Part shown: one piece after another, positions 17,647-25,399 of the stretch
Layout: each line of letters starts with the position of its first letter
How positions within the stretch are numbered: position 1 is the stretch's first letter
NCBI RefSeq assembly: GCF_043557345.1
Contig: NZ_JBIFFV010000003.1
Span: 1 to 64,000 of the forward strand
Direction of reading: 5' to 3'
Source of the DNA: Sulfitobacter sp043557345
GTDB lineage: Bacteria > Pseudomonadota > Alphaproteobacteria > Rhodobacterales > Rhodobacteraceae
DNA length: 64,000 nucleotides
Notes under the pieces: model-generated
What the model was told of the DNA's origin: nothing
What the model saw: the letters and a program-made list of their open reading frames with translations, nothing else
Database searches by the model: none
Position numbers and translations under genes: made by a program

Positions 17647-18657
17647 ATGGATCTGCTCAACGCTTTCATTGCACTTTCGAACTATGTTCTCATTCCGGGC
17701 ATCGCCTATGGCTCGCAACTGGCGCTCGGCGCGCTTGGCGTGACGCTGGTCTACGGCATCCTGCGCTTCTCCAACTTCGCCCATGGCGACACGATGGCCA
17801 TGGGGACCATGGCGACGATCCTGATGACTTGGCTGTTCCAGTCCATGGGCCTCAGTTTGGGCGTGCTGCCCACGGCGCTTCTTGCCCTGCCCTTCGGCAT
17901 CGCCTTTACCATGCTGCTGGTGCTCGGCACCGACAGGGTGGTCTACAAGTTCTACCGTGAGCAAAAGGCCAAACCGGTGATCCTCGTGATCGTCTCGCTT
18001 GGCGTGACCTTCATCTACAACGGGATCACCCGCTTCATCATCGGCGCGGACGACCAGAACTTCCTCGACGGGCAGCGCTTCATCATGTCGGCGCGTGATT
18101 TCAAAGAGATGACCGGGCTTGATGAAGGTCTGGCCTTCAAGACCACCCAAGGCATCACTATCGTCACCGCGATCATCGTTGTGGCGCTGCTGTTTTGGTT
18201 CCTCAACAAGACGCGGGCGGGCAAATCCATGCGCGCCTATTCCGATAACGAGGATCTGGCGCTCTTGTCGGGCATCAACCCCGAGCGTGTGGTGATGATC
18301 ACATGGATGATCGTGGCCGCCTTGGCGACCATCGCAGGCACGCTTTACGGCCTTGATAAGTCGTTCAAACCCTTCACCTATTTCCAGCTTCTGCTGCCGA
18401 TCTTCGCGGCGGCCATCGTCGGCGGGCTCGGCTCTCCGGTGGGGGCCATTGCGGGCGGTTTCGTGATCGCATTCAGCGAGGTCACGATCACCTACGCGTG
18501 GAAAAAGGTGCTGGGCTATGTGATGCCCGAAGGGTTGCAGCCGGACGGCTTGGTGCAGCTCATGAGCACGGATTACAAATTTGCGGTCAGTTTCGTCATT
18601 CTTCTGATCGTTCTGCTGATCAAGCCCACCGGCCTGTTCAAGGGGAAATCGGTATGA
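17647..18657 (+). CDS. LivH-type branched-chain amino acid ABC transporter permease
   Basis: A polytopic membrane permease of 336 aa with about eight hydrophobic segments. It has the LivH-type opening (GSQLALGALGVTLVYGILRFSNFAHGD) and the conserved loop GINPERVVMITWMIVAALATIAGTLYG near the C-terminus. It forms the membrane channel with the LivM-type partner, whose ATG overlaps this stop codon (ATGA). Confidence 0.92.
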   Translation: MDLLNAFIALSNYVLIPGIAYGSQLALGALGVTLVYGILRFSNFAHGDTMAMGTMATILMTWLFQSMGLSLGVLPTALLALPFGIAFTMLLVLGTDRVVYKFYREQKAKPVILVIVSLGVTFIYNGITRFIIGADDQNFLDGQRFIMSARDFKEMTGLDEGLAFKTTQGITIVTAIIVVALLFWFLNKTRAGKSMRAYSDNEDLALLSGINPERVVMITWMIVAALATIAGTLYGLDKSFKPFTYFQLLLPIFAAAIVGGLGSPVGAIAGGFVIAFSEVTITYAWKKVLGYVMPEGLQPDGLVQLMSTDYKFAVSFVILLIVLLIKPTGLFKGKSV

Positions 18658-19958
18658 CCCAGACTGTGAAAAACACGATCCTTTTCGCGATCATCGCCCT
18701 GATGATCATCTACACCGGCTTTGCCCAAAGCTGGAATTCGGCTCTGCTGATCATCGCCATGGGTCTGATCTCTTCGATCATGGCGCTTGGGGTGAACCTG
18801 CAATGGGGCTTTGCGGGGCTGTTCAACGTGGGCGTCATGGGGTTTGTGGCGCTTGGCGGTCTGGCGGCTGTGCTGGTCTCCATGCCCCCGACCGAGGGCG
18901 CTTGGTCCACCGGTGGTTTCGCCATTCTGGGGGCGCTGGCGCTTGGGGCGGCTACCGTGGTGGCGGCGGTCATGCTGATGAAACGCATGGCCCGGGGCAC
19001 GCTGCGCACGCTTTCGGTGATCGCGGTCTTGGTCATCGGTTTCTTCATCTTCCGCGCCCTGCTCGACCCCGCCGTTCAGGCGGTCGAGGCGATCAACCCG
19101 GCCCAGACCGGCTATCTCGGGGGGCTTGGCCTGCCGGTGCTGATCTCTTGGCCCGTGGGCGGCCTCTTTGCCGCTGGCGCGGCGTGGCTGATCGGCAAGA
19201 CGGCCCTTGGCCTGCGGTCGGACTATCTGGCGATTGCGACGCTGGGGATTGCCGAGATCATCATCGCGGTGCTGAAGAACGAAGACTGGATGAGCCGCGG
19301 CGTGAAGAACGTGATCGGCCTGCCCCGCCCTGTTCCTTATGAGATCGACCTGCAAAACAACCCCGCCTTCGTGGAACGTGCGGCGGGCCTTGGCTTTGAC
19401 CCCGTAGACGCCTCGACGCTTTGGGTCAAACTGCTCTATATCGCGCTCTTCGCGGCGGTGCTGATCGTCCTGTTGTGGATGAGCCAGCGTGCGCTGCATT
19501 CCCCATGGGGCCGGATGCTGCGTGCGATCCGTGACAACGAAGTCGCGGCAGAGGCCATGGGCAAAGACGTGACCGCGCGGCATTTGCAGGTCTTCATCCT
19601 TGGCTCCGCGATCTGCGGAATCGCGGGGGCGATGATGACGACGATGGACAGTCAGTTGACGCCCGGCACCTACCAGCCGCTGCGCTTTACCTTCCTCATT
19701 TGGGTGATGGTGATCGTCGGCGGCTCGGGCAACAACTTCGGCGCGATCCTTGGCGGCTTCCTGATCTGGTTCCTCTGGGTGCAGGTCGAGCCGATGGGCC
19801 TGTGGCTGATGAACCTGATCACAGCGGGCATGTCCGAAGGATCGGCCCTGAAGGCCCATCTGATCGAGAGCGCGGCGCATATGCGGCTTTTGACCATGGG
19901 CATCGTGCTGCTTCTGGTCCTGCGTTTCAGCCCACGCGGATTGATCCCCGAGCGGTAA
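18654..19958 (+). CDS. LivM-type branched-chain amino acid ABC transporter permease
   Basis: Membrane permease partner, about 434 aa. LivM signatures are NLQWGFAGLFNVGVMGFVALG, LRSDYLAIATLGIAEI and the C-terminal loop SPWGRMLRAIRDNEVAAEAMGKD. The start is the ATG overlapping the livH stop; the longer frame reaches back into livH and is not used. The stop is followed within 25 bases by a strong terminator that closes the transporter operon. Confidence 0.92.
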   Translation: MTQTVKNTILFAIIALMIIYTGFAQSWNSALLIIAMGLISSIMALGVNLQWGFAGLFNVGVMGFVALGGLAAVLVSMPPTEGAWSTGGFAILGALALGAATVVAAVMLMKRMARGTLRTLSVIAVLVIGFFIFRALLDPAVQAVEAINPAQTGYLGGLGLPVLISWPVGGLFAAGAAWLIGKTALGLRSDYLAIATLGIAEIIIAVLKNEDWMSRGVKNVIGLPRPVPYEIDLQNNPAFVERAAGLGFDPVDASTLWVKLLYIALFAAVLIVLLWMSQRALHSPWGRMLRAIRDNEVAAEAMGKDVTARHLQVFILGSAICGIAGAMMTTMDSQLTPGTYQPLRFTFLIWVMVIVGGSGNNFGAILGGFLIWFLWVQVEPMGLWLMNLITAGMSEGSALKAHLIESAAHMRLLTMGIVLLLVLRFSPRGLIPER

Positions 19959-19980
19959 ATTCGGCTGAGATTTACGATAT

Positions 19981-20016
19981 AAAAAGGGGCGCGGTCACAA
20001 TACCGCGCCCCTTTTT
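19981..20016. terminator. Strong bidirectional terminator after livM
   Basis: A perfect 15-bp inverted repeat (AAAAAGGGGCGCGGT against its complement) has a 6-nt loop and runs of A and T at the ends. It therefore works in both directions, for livM on the plus strand and the converging HerA-like gene on the minus strand. Confidence 0.92.
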
Positions 20017-20032
20017 CACTTCTCAGGCCGCG

Positions 20033-21571
20033 TCAGCGCCCCTTGAACAATCCGCCCAAGATGCCGCGCACGATCCGGCGCCCGGTGGTGCCTTTCAGCT
20101 CTTTGATCACCGCGCTCGCGATGGCATCGCCGAAACCATCCGTCGCCTTGCGGCTTGACCGGCTGCCGCCGCTGCGTGCCCCGCCATAGCGGCGGGCCTT
20201 CTGGAACTCACGCGCGGCTGCGTCCTCGGCCTCAGCCGCGGCTTCGATCTTTTCCGCCTCTTTGGCCGCCGCCTCCGCGCGGGCCTTCAGCATTTCATAG
20301 GCCGACTCGCGGTCCTGCACGGTCTCGTATTTCCCTGCCAGATCGGAGTCCGCCAGCACCGCCGCACGCTCTGCCACGGTAATCGGACCGAGCCGCGAAG
20401 ACGGGGGGCGGATCAAGGTACGCTCCACCACGCCCGGCACGCCCTTGCGTTGCAGCATGGAGGTCACGGCCTCGCCCACGCCGACCTCGCGGATCGCCTC
20501 TTCGGTGTCGAAGCGCGGGTTCTCGCGGTAGGTCTCGGCGGCTTGGCGCAGTTCCTTACGGTCCCGCGCGGTAAAGGCACGTAGCGCGTGTTGGATGCGG
20601 TTGCCAAGCTGGCCGAGGATATCGTCGGGCACATCGGCGGGGTTCTGGGTGACGAAATAAACCCCGACGCCTTTGGAGCGGATGAGCCGCGCCACCTGTT
20701 CCACCTTATCGACCAGCGCCTTGGGCGCATCGTCGAACAGCAGATGTGCCTCGTCAAAGAAGAACACGAGTTTCGGTTTGTCGGGGTCGCCCACCTCGGG
20801 CAGTTCCTCAAACAGTTCGGACATGAGCCACAAAAGGAAGGTGGCATAGAGTTTGGGCGAAGCCATGAGCTTGTCAGCGGCGAGGATGTTGATCCGCCCG
20901 CGCCCTTCGGCATCGCAGCGCATAAGGTCCGAGAGTGCCAGCGCCGGTTCGCCAAACAACTGCGCGCCGCCTTGGTTTTCCAGCACCAGCAGCCGCCGTT
21001 GAATGGTGCCGACGGAGGCGGTCGAGACATTGCCATAGCGCAGCGCCAAGTCCTTTGCATTCTCGCCGACCCAGACCAGTAGGGATTGCAGGTCTTTCAG
21101 GTCCAAAAGCGGCATCCCTTCCTCATCGGCCACGCGGAAGGCGATGTTCAGGATGCCCTCCTGCGCCTCCGACAGGCTGAGCAACTGCGCGATGAGCAGC
21201 GGTCCCATCTCGGAAACCGTGGTGCGGACGGGGTGGCCCTGCGCGCCAAAGAGATCCCAAAAGGTGACCGGGAAGGATTGATAGCGATAGTCGTCAAAGC
21301 CGATCTTGGCCGCGCGTTCGGTGAAAGCGCCGTGCAATTTTGCGGCCTCACTCCCCGCGACGGCAAGGCCGGACAGATCGCCCTTCACATCCGACAGGAA
21401 CACCGGCACCCCGGCATTGGCAAAGCCCTCGGCAAGGATTTGCAGCGTCACTGTTTTGCCCGTGCCCGTCGCCCCCGCGATCAGCCCGTGGCGGTTGGCA
21501 TAGCCAAGATCGAGGAATTGCTTAGTCGCATGGTCGGGACCGCCGCCGCCGATAAAGATGTCACTGCTCAC
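20033..21571 (-). CDS. HerA-like helicase/ATPase of the DUF853 (YjgR) family
   Basis: A 512-aa cytoplasmic P-loop ATPase. The N-terminus has the family opening IFIGGGG and Walker A GATGTGKT; later come KLVFFFDEAHLLFDD (Walker B) and VYFVTQNPADVPDDILGQLGNRIQHALRAF. Residues from about 430 onward are a charged coiled-coil stretch (EAAAKEAEKIEAAAEAEDAA) followed by a Gly/Arg/Ser-rich segment. The biological role of the family is unclear. The start is GTG. It converges on livM and has no operon partner. Confidence 0.85.
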   Translation of the reverse strand: MSSDIFIGGGGPDHATKQFLDLGYANRHGLIAGATGTGKTVTLQILAEGFANAGVPVFLSDVKGDLSGLAVAGSEAAKLHGAFTERAAKIGFDDYRYQSFPVTFWDLFGAQGHPVRTTVSEMGPLLIAQLLSLSEAQEGILNIAFRVADEEGMPLLDLKDLQSLLVWVGENAKDLALRYGNVSTASVGTIQRRLLVLENQGGAQLFGEPALALSDLMRCDAEGRGRINILAADKLMASPKLYATFLLWLMSELFEELPEVGDPDKPKLVFFFDEAHLLFDDAPKALVDKVEQVARLIRSKGVGVYFVTQNPADVPDDILGQLGNRIQHALRAFTARDRKELRQAAETYRENPRFDTEEAIREVGVGEAVTSMLQRKGVPGVVERTLIRPPSSRLGPITVAERAAVLADSDLAGKYETVQDRESAYEMLKARAEAAAKEAEKIEAAAEAEDAAAREFQKARRYGGARSGGSRSSRKATDGFGDAIASAVIKELKGTTGRRIVRGILGGLFKGR

Positions 21572-21654
21572 GCTAGGGCCTTTCTGTCAATTTTAGCCAT
21601 TCGTCCGTTCCACCAGAGCATACAAACTTAACCTTTGCGCGCCATAGTGAAGGC

Positions 21655-21737
21655 ATCCCGCCCGCATGTCCTTTCATCGGGTGGGTGTACTTCCTCCCTG
21701 TTAGACTTGGCCGCGCCTTCGGGTGCGGCCCTTTTTC
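21655..21737 (+). ncRNA. Candidate small RNA 1 with anti-Shine-Dalgarno core (MmgR/suhB-like architecture)
   Basis: Three parts are visible on the plus strand. A 5' hairpin (CGCCCG/CGGGTG with inner ATG/CAT, 21659-21683) is followed by an unpaired segment GTGTACTTCCTCCCTG. A terminator hairpin follows (GGCCGCGCC, TTC loop, GGGTGCGGCC, then CTTTTT, 21709-21736). This layout, with TTCCTCCC in the single-stranded part, resembles alphaproteobacterial sRNAs of the alpha-r8/suhB (MmgR) group as I recall them. No protein-coding frame explains it. A weak CATAGT -10 lies at 21643-21648. Family membership is inference. Confidence 0.6.
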
Positions 21738-21784
21738 TGCCGTAGGTCGTGCTAAAACCCTGACAGATTGTCGCATTTTTCCTG

Positions 21785-21813
21785 TTGACCGGCATCACGC
21801 GCTTGCCTAACGT
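21785..21813 (+). promoter_or_regulatory. Sigma70-type promoter for small RNA 2
   Basis: TTGACC (21785-21790) and TAACGT (21808-21813) are separated by 17 bases, a good housekeeping promoter. Transcription would begin near 21820, just before the hairpin and terminator of the second small-RNA candidate. Confidence 0.65.
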
Positions 21814-21819
21814 GGCATT

Positions 21820-21884
21820 AATAAGTCGGCCCAGTCCGACGGGGAGAAAGTACACGGAAAGGGGGCGCGCTGCGTCCCCTTTTG
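21820..21884 (+). ncRNA. Candidate small RNA 2, near-complementary to small RNA 1
   Basis: About 65 nt with its own promoter. A 5' hairpin GTCGG/CCGAC (21825-21840) is followed by an unpaired purine-rich GGGGAGAAAGTACACG, then a terminator with a 10-bp stem AAAGGGGGCG/CGTCCCCTTT and TTTT. Positions 21827-21855 are the reverse complement of small RNA 1 positions 21685-21713 at 24 of 29 bases, and G-U pairs raise RNA pairing to 26 of 29. It could be an antagonist of RNA 1, or on the minus strand a diverged copy of it. No coding function is evident. Confidence 0.55.
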
Positions 21885-22038
21885 CATTTCTGGTCGTTAA
21901 GCTTCTGACATTACGGGAAAACCGCGATCATGGGGTCGGCATGAAATTGCCCGAACCACGATTGAAATGCGGCCCAAGCCGCTGACAATCCTCAGGCGGC
22001 GTGGTAAGGGGCGGTAACGCAACAAATGTGGATATGAC

Positions 22039-22689
22039 ATGAGCAAGTTTATGACCGCCCTGCCGCTTTGTGCAGCGCTTGCACTGACGGCCCCGATGAC
22101 GGCTTTCGCCCAGACCGCCACGGAAGAAGACACCGCCCAGACCGAAGAGCAGCAGCCCCAGCCCGGCACCAGCGGCAATGCCGCCCAGATCGAAGAGCAG
22201 CTGAGCCTTGGCGAAGATGCGGACAAAGACCCCGATTTGGGCAAGCCCTACACCAAGAAAGAGATCGGTTCCTGGGAGATGCGCTGCATCAAGACCGAGG
22301 AAGAGGTCGACCCCTGCCAGATGTATCAACTCCTCGCCGATGGTGAAGGCGCGCCGGTTGCCGAAGTCTCGCTCTTCCGTCTGCCGGATGGGGGACAGGC
22401 CAAGGCCGGTGCCACGGTTGTCGTCCCGCTTGAGACCGCCCTGCCCGCGCAGCTGACCCTGTCGGTCGACGGTGGCAAGGCCCGCCGCTACCCCTATGCC
22501 TTCTGCAACCCCGTGGGCTGCTATGTACGCATGGGCCTGACCGATGCCGATATCGGTGCCTTCAAACGCGGCAAAGAAGCGGTGATGACCATCGTGCCCG
22601 CGCTGGCCCCGGATCAGGAAGTGAAACTGACCCTCTCGCTCGACGGCTTCACCGCCAGCTACGACGAAGTCTCGGTGATCGAACAGTAA
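22039..22689 (+). CDS. IalB (invasion-associated locus B) family secreted protein
   Basis: A 216-aa protein with an N-terminal signal peptide (MSKFMTALPLCAALALTAPMTAFAQ), an acidic Gln/Glu-rich linker of about 45 residues, and a C-terminal IalB-like beta domain. Four cysteines are positioned for disulfides (MRCIKTEEEVDPCQMYQ and YAFCNPVGCYVRM). Despite the name, free-living Rhodobacteraceae carry many such proteins; the role is probably envelope or redox stress related but unproven. It is followed by a clear terminator. Confidence 0.85.
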   Translation: MSKFMTALPLCAALALTAPMTAFAQTATEEDTAQTEEQQPQPGTSGNAAQIEEQLSLGEDADKDPDLGKPYTKKEIGSWEMRCIKTEEEVDPCQMYQLLADGEGAPVAEVSLFRLPDGGQAKAGATVVVPLETALPAQLTLSVDGGKARRYPYAFCNPVGCYVRMGLTDADIGAFKRGKEAVMTIVPALAPDQEVKLTLSLDGFTASYDEVSVIEQ

Positions 22690-22710
22690 GACCGGATTTT
22701 ACCGATTTGG

Positions 22711-22744
22711 ATGCCGCGCCCGACCTCGGGGGCGGCATTTTTTA
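22711..22744 (+). terminator. Terminator after the IalB family gene
   Basis: The stem ATGCCGC plus CCCG pairs with CGGG plus GCGGCAT, then a run of Ts (ATTTTTT). It lies 20 bases after the stop and ahead of the converging ketosynthase gene. Confidence 0.88.
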
Positions 22745-22771
22745 TGGCCGCGCGTCGCTTCGGTGCGTCGC

Positions 22772-23980
22772 TCAGGCGCGGCGCAGCGCCAGCACGGCAT
22801 TCATCCCGCCAAAGGCGAAAGCATTGCTGAGCGCCACATCGACCTGCGCATCGCGCGCTTCATTGGGCACCACGTCGAGCGCGCATTCGGGGTCGGGTTC
22901 CTCATAGCCGATGGTCGGCGCAATCACCCCGTCGCGCAGCGCCATGATACAGGCCAAAAGCTCAACCGCGCCGGTGCCACCGATGATATGGCCATGCATT
23001 GATTTGGTGGAAGAGATCATCAACCGGTCCGCATGGGTGCCGAAGACATCCGCCACGGCGGCACATTCGGTCTTGTCATTCGCCGCGGTCCCGGTGCCAT
23101 GGGCGTTGATATAGCCGACCTCTTCGCGATTGATGCCCGCGTCGGCCAGCGCCCCTTCCATGGCCCGCGCGGCCCCGGCCTTGGAGGGCATGACGATGTC
23201 ACTGGCATCCGAGGTCATGGCGAAACCGGCCACTTCGCAGAGGATCTCGGCCCCCCGCGCCCGGGCGTGGTCATAGTCTTCAAAGACAAAGACCCCCGCG
23301 CCCTCGCCCTGCACCATTCCGTTGCGATTGGCCGAGAAGGGGCGGCAGGCATCGCGACTCATCACGCGCAGCCCTTCCCATGCTTTCACCCCCCCGAAGC
23401 AAAGCATGGATTCCGATCCGCCCGTCACCATCACCGGGCTCATGCCGGAGCGGACCATGGCAAAGGCCTGCGCCATGGCGTGGTTCGACGAGGCACAGGC
23501 GGTGGAGACGGTGAAGGACGGCCCGCGCAGGTTCCATTCCATGCTGACATGGCTGGCCGCGGCGTTGTTCATCAGCTTGGGCACCACGAAGGGATGCACC
23601 CGATTTTTGCCCTCTTCGTAAACCGCGCGGTAATTGTCGTCCCAAGTGGAGACCCCGCCCCCCGCCGTGCCCAGCACCACCCCGGCGCGGGCGGCCAACT
23701 CATCGGTGAAGGTCAGGCCCGATTGCTCGATCGCCTCGCGGGCGGCGGTGAGGGTGAATTGCGTGAACCGATCATAAAGCGCGATTTGCTGGCGGTTGTA
23801 GCGGCCCTCGGCCTCGAACCCGCGCACCTGACCGCCGATGCGGATGGCCAGCCGCTCCACATCCCGGAACTCCAGCGGGCCGATCCCGCATTTGCCCTCG
23901 CGCATGGCCGCCAGCGTCTCAGGCACCGACAGGCCCAGAGCGTTGATCGTGCCCGCGCCGGTGATGACAACGCGCCGCAT
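22772..23980 (-). CDS. Beta-ketoacyl-ACP synthase (FabF/NodE-like)
   Basis: A 402-aa thiolase-fold condensing enzyme that elongates ACP-bound acyl chains. The catalytic triad is present: Cys162 in STACASSNHA, His294 in NAHGTGT and His331 in KSMHGH. It is a KASII-type enzyme, but its direct neighbour is a private acyl carrier protein, as in nodF/nodE pairs. I infer a specialised acyl chain rather than general fatty acid synthesis; I do not call it the housekeeping fabF. The start ATG is 3 bases after the ACP stop. Confidence 0.88.
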   Translation of the reverse strand: MRRVVITGAGTINALGLSVPETLAAMREGKCGIGPLEFRDVERLAIRIGGQVRGFEAEGRYNRQQIALYDRFTQFTLTAAREAIEQSGLTFTDELAARAGVVLGTAGGGVSTWDDNYRAVYEEGKNRVHPFVVPKLMNNAAASHVSMEWNLRGPSFTVSTACASSNHAMAQAFAMVRSGMSPVMVTGGSESMLCFGGVKAWEGLRVMSRDACRPFSANRNGMVQGEGAGVFVFEDYDHARARGAEILCEVAGFAMTSDASDIVMPSKAGAARAMEGALADAGINREEVGYINAHGTGTAANDKTECAAVADVFGTHADRLMISSTKSMHGHIIGGTGAVELLACIMALRDGVIAPTIGYEEPDPECALDVVPNEARDAQVDVALSNAFAFGGMNAVLALRRA

Positions 23981-23983
23981 CGC

Positions 23984-24241
23984 TTAGCTCTGTTCGGCTT
24001 GCAGCCGCTCCACCCCGGCGACGATGCTGCGCACGGTCGAGATGTCGAAATCGCTCTCGCTGGGGCTGTTGGCGTTGAAAGGTACGTTGATGTCGAATGT
24101 CTCTTCAATCGCAAAGATGCATTCCACGACACCCATGCTGTCGATCCCGAGGTTTTCGAGCGTGCTGTCGAGCGTGACATTCTCTGGCTCGATCATGGCC
24201 TGTTCGGCGAGGATGGTAATGACCTGATCCTGAGTGCTCAT
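23984..24241 (-). CDS. Acyl carrier protein, non-housekeeping type
   Basis: An 85-aa acidic four-helix carrier protein. The 4'-phosphopantetheine attachment serine is Ser35 in LGIDSMGVVE; housekeeping ACPs usually read DSLD here, so this is a divergent copy. A serine/aspartate-rich loop of about 10 residues (NSPSESDFD) follows helix II. It lies between lpxD and the ketosynthase on the same strand, implying that it feeds a dedicated acyl chain to these enzymes. Confidence 0.88.
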   Translation of the reverse strand: MSTQDQVITILAEQAMIEPENVTLDSTLENLGIDSMGVVECIFAIEETFDINVPFNANSPSESDFDISTVRSIVAGVERLQAEQS

Positions 24242-24273
24242 GCGGCGTCCCCCAACATATGTCCGCGGCAGGT

Positions 24274-25365
24274 TTAGTCAGCTTTGTCGGCTTTGGAAAC
24301 CACCTTTTGCAGGGCCGCGACATCACGCAGCAACTTGGGCAACCGGCGCAGCGCTTTGTAGATTTCGGTTTGCTTGCTCATCTGGGTGGCGGGGTAGCCT
24401 AGCATGGTGCGCCCCTCGGGCACGTTGGACAGCACAATGGTCCCGCCGCCCGCAATAACCCGATCACCAATGGTGATATTGTCGGCCAGACCGACCTGCC
24501 CGCCGAGCACCACATTGTCGCCCACGCGGGTCGAGCCGCCAACGCCTGCCTGCCCGCAGAGCAGGCAGTTTTTGCCAATCACCGCGTTGTGACCGATATG
24601 CACGAGGTTGTCGATTTTCGTGCCGTCGCCGACCTGCGTGTCCCGAATGGTGCCGTTGTCGATGGTAGAGCCCATGCCCATTTCCACATTCGCGCCGATA
24701 CTCACGGCGCCGAGCGAATGGATACGGGTCCAAGGCTGGGGCGCGGCATCGCCCTGATCACCCAGCGTTTGCCGCGCGCTTTCCACGGTGGAAAGTTCGG
24801 CCGTCACGAAAGAGAAACCGTCGCCGCCCAAGCGCACGCCCGATTGAGCGATGAAACCCGATCCGATGGTGACCCGCGCGCCGATGCTGACATGTTCGCG
24901 CAGGAAACAGCCCTCGCCCAATGTCGCATCCACGCCGACAAAACACAGCGGCCCGATGACGCTGCCCGCGCCGATCCGCGCCCCGGCTGAGATCACCGCC
25001 AAGGGGCCGACAGAGACGCCCTCGCCCAGCAGGGCCTCGGGGTCGATCACGGCGGTGGGGTGAATGCCCGCCTTGAACCCCTGCCCCTTGTCGAGCATCC
25101 GCGTGACGCCGGATAGCGCATAGCGCGGGCGGTTGGGCAGGATCGCGGCCTTGAGGCCCAGAGCGCGCCAATCGGCCCCTTCCCAAAGCATCGCCACTTC
25201 GGCGGCCCCGTCCGAAAGGCTGCTGGCATATCGCGGGTCCATCGCCAGTGCCATTTCGCCCGATTTGGCGCTGGCGGGTTCGGCGACGCCGCTTACCTTG
25301 AGTTCGATGTCGCCCTCGGCGCTAGCGCCGACGGCTTTGGCGATTTGCTGAACACTATAGGTCAT
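24274..25365 (-). CDS. lpxD: LpxD, UDP-3-O-acylglucosamine N-acyltransferase
   Basis: Adds the N-linked hydroxyacyl chain to UDP-3-O-acylglucosamine from acyl-ACP in lipid A biosynthesis. It is 363 aa with an N-terminal LpxD uridine-binding domain (about 1-100), left-handed beta-helix hexapeptide repeats (about 100-310), and a C-terminal helix (MSKQTEIYKALRRLP). The catalytic histidine region reads LVHIGHNAVIGKN. It is not next to bamA/fabZ/lpxA as housekeeping lpxD genes usually are, but next to a private ACP and ketosynthase, so it may be a second copy. Confidence 0.85.
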   Translation of the reverse strand: MTYSVQQIAKAVGASAEGDIELKVSGVAEPASAKSGEMALAMDPRYASSLSDGAAEVAMLWEGADWRALGLKAAILPNRPRYALSGVTRMLDKGQGFKAGIHPTAVIDPEALLGEGVSVGPLAVISAGARIGAGSVIGPLCFVGVDATLGEGCFLREHVSIGARVTIGSGFIAQSGVRLGGDGFSFVTAELSTVESARQTLGDQGDAAPQPWTRIHSLGAVSIGANVEMGMGSTIDNGTIRDTQVGDGTKIDNLVHIGHNAVIGKNCLLCGQAGVGGSTRVGDNVVLGGQVGLADNITIGDRVIAGGGTIVLSNVPEGRTMLGYPATQMSKQTEIYKALRRLPKLLRDVAALQKVVSKADKAD

Positions 25366-25399
25366 TTCGGGCGGCCCTTACTTGTTGCGCGCCCGAGAG

